Assembly (NCBI GenBank): GCA_015055945.1
Contig: SVHH01000001.1
Span: forward strand, 248,001-312,000
DNA length: 64,000 nt
Source: Clostridiales bacterium
GTDB taxonomy: Bacteria; Bacillota; Clostridia; Christensenellales; Borkfalkiaceae
Direction: 5' to 3'
Part shown: in pieces, positions 62,899-64,000 of the stretch
Numbering within the stretch: the first letter of the stretch is position 1
Layout: every line of letters starts with the position of its first letter
Notes under the pieces: generated by a model
Database searches by the model: none
Told to the model about the DNA's origin: nothing
The model's input: the letters and a program-made list of their open reading frames with translations, nothing else
Made by a program: the position numbers and the translations under genes

Positions 62899-63117
62899 CG
62901 CAAATATGGCTTAAATGTTTTTAAGGGTTTAGATACAAGTTGGGCTAGGCTCGACTGCACAAAAAGATGAGATTGAACGTCTATCCCAAAACTATTTTAA
63001 GACATAGTTGCAAGTCAGCCGTGTAACCAAAGCATTTTATGCTGGGCGTGTACTTTCTGTACACAACCAAATAAAAGCGCAAGTTTTACGCGGATCACGC
63101 AGCAAATATGGCTTAAA
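62899..63117 (+). repeat. structured intergenic repeat, copy I (composite and degenerate)
   Basis: GCAAATATGGCTTAAA occurs at both ends (62900-62915 and 63102-63117). Between them lie a start like other copies (TTTTTAAGGGTTTAGATACAAG at 62919 on), a damaged hairpin (GATGAGATTGAACGTCTATCC, where GGTCA is lost) and then the alternative core TTTTAAGACATAGTTGCAAG with GTCAGCCGTGTAACC and hairpin AGCATTTTATGCT, also found at 7057-7117. The last arm adjoins the rseP stop codon. Confidence 0.75.
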
Positions 63118-63118
63118 A

Positions 63119-64000
63119 CTAAAAGCATTGTTGCAAATCAACAAACACTGCAAACGCTAATAATAATACTAAACCGACTGTGTGAATTATCCCTTCTACC
63201 CTGCGGTTTATGGGCTTTTTAGTAATACCTTCAATCAAGTTAAACACTACCCTTGAGCCGTCTAATGCGGGGATAGGCAGCAAATTAAACACCGCTAAGT
63301 TTACGCCTATAAAAGAAGTGATGTTCAGTAAATTTCTAAAGCCGCCGACCTTTATCGCTTCGGCTGTAACCGAGATGGTCGTAACCGTGCCACCGAGTGA
63401 ATTTATACCCAGCGCACCAGTTAAGAGTTGACCTAAAATTGTGAATATGCTAAGCGCCAGTTTGATTGAATACTCAAAACTTCTTGCAATAGTTCTAAAA
63501 AAGTTAAACTTTATACCCGTAGAATAAAGCCCGCTGTTAGTAATTTCGCCAGTTTCCGCGTTAGTTTCAACTAAAATGCCCAGTGCTGTAAGCAAAGTTT
63601 TATTATCTTCAACGTTCTTAAAATCGGTATCGGCGCGGAGCATTAAGTTAAGCGTTACTTCCTTACCGCCGCGGTAAACTAAAAGTTCAACCGTATCCCC
63701 CGCCTTTTTGTTCGCCACAGCGTCCATAAGGTCGGTTACGAGATAAATATTTTTACCGTCCGCCTTTATTAAAACGTCCTTTTCAATAAAACTGTTTTGT
63801 TCGGTATAAATAGGGTTTTCGGTCGGTGCTAATTTATACGCAACCAGTGCCGTTTGTCCGTAAATAGAGAACATCAAGATTATAGCGAGTAGCGCCAAAA
63901 TAAAGTTCATAAGCGCACCCGAGATAAGCACTATAATTCTTTGCCACCACTTTTTGTTGTTAAACGCGGTTGGGTCGTCGCTTTCGTTATCTTCGCCACG
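63119..64000 (-). CDS. rseP: site-2 membrane metalloprotease RseP/RasP (C-terminal part)
   Basis: Intramembrane zinc protease that cuts anti-sigma factors and signal peptides. The window holds 293 residues; the frame is open through 64000, so the N-terminal HExxH segment lies outside. Visible: FNNKKWWQRIIVLISGALMN membrane segment, a PDZ domain (DVLIKADGKNIYLVTDLMDA, DTVELLVYRGG) and the second active-site motif FNLLPIPALDGSRVVFNLIE. Stop is TAG, touching repeat copy I. Confidence 0.93.
   Translation of the reverse strand, partial: RGEDNESDDPTAFNNKKWWQRIIVLISGALMNFILALLAIILMFSIYGQTALVAYKLAPTENPIYTEQNSFIEKDVLIKADGKNIYLVTDLMDAVANKKAGDTVELLVYRGGKEVTLNLMLRADTDFKNVEDNKTLLTALGILVETNAETGEITNSGLYSTGIKFNFFRTIARSFEYSIKLALSIFTILGQLLTGALGINSLGGTVTTISVTAEAIKVGGFRNLLNITSFIGVNLAVFNLLPIPALDGSRVVFNLIEGITKKPINRRVEGIIHTVGLVLLLAFAVFVDLQQCF

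Overview
This window looks like a chromosome segment of a low-GC, anaerobic Gram-positive bacterium (Bacillota, Clostridia; an uncultured gut lineage is my inference). Supporting this are a clostridial-style str operon, a tetrahydrofolate riboswitch before an ECF S-component, an L20-type leader before infC-rpmI-rplT, AddAB instead of RecBCD, an archaeal-type aspartyl-tRNA synthetase, pta-ackA fermentation genes and many lipoproteins with clear lipoboxes. Promoters are easy to read (TTGACA/T, 17 bp, TATAAT-like) and most genes have GGAGG-type ribosome binding sites. No rRNA, tRNA, transposase, CRISPR array or prophage was seen. Layout: 1-1359 ruvC-ruvA-ruvB; 1462-2733 an HtrA-like lipoprotein protease; 3291-5944 yebC, a SpoU methyltransferase and infC-rpmI-rplT; 6158-6872 an XRE regulator with a divergent target; 7279-11102 degV, aspS and an amino-acid symporter gene broken by an in-frame TAG; 11131-12115 a SLOG/XRE cassette between two perfect 48-bp terminator repeats; 12114-19204 LysM, SpoVB-like flippase, cardiolipin synthase, a riboswitch-controlled FolT-like transporter, DUF421/DUF4363 and PutP; 19263-23970 a leftward group with a tyrosine kinase/phosphatase pair, PepE-like peptidase, QueH and an ABC-F ATPase; 24099-38662 surface lipoproteins, AddAB, M1 and M23 peptidases; 38887-40003 HU and a short-chain dehydrogenase; 40639-52934 tuf, fusA, rpsG, rpsL, rpoC, rpoB; 53247-54608 RqcP and a fused IspDF; 54609-56100 AT-rich DNA with two XRE genes and a gene remnant; 56523-61053 rpmF, YceD, ackA, pta, TmcAL; 61327-64000 glutamate dehydrogenase and the C-terminal part of RseP. 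The most striking signal is a multi-copy intergenic element of about 110-130 bp (nine copies plus partial modules). It folds into an outer helix, conserved single-stranded blocks, an inner helix and an apical hairpin. The helix arms differ between copies but stay complementary, while loop blocks are nearly invariant. All copies lie in the same orientation (plus strand), and six meet or overlap the stop codon of a leftward gene (yebC, degV, rpmF, pta, gdhA, rseP); three more sit in tandem downstream of tuf. This is the candidate undescribed system: a structured RNA or a structured mobile/single-stranded-DNA element. A second theme is small XRE regulators facing divergent targets, with perfect palindromes lying inside or around the target promoter.
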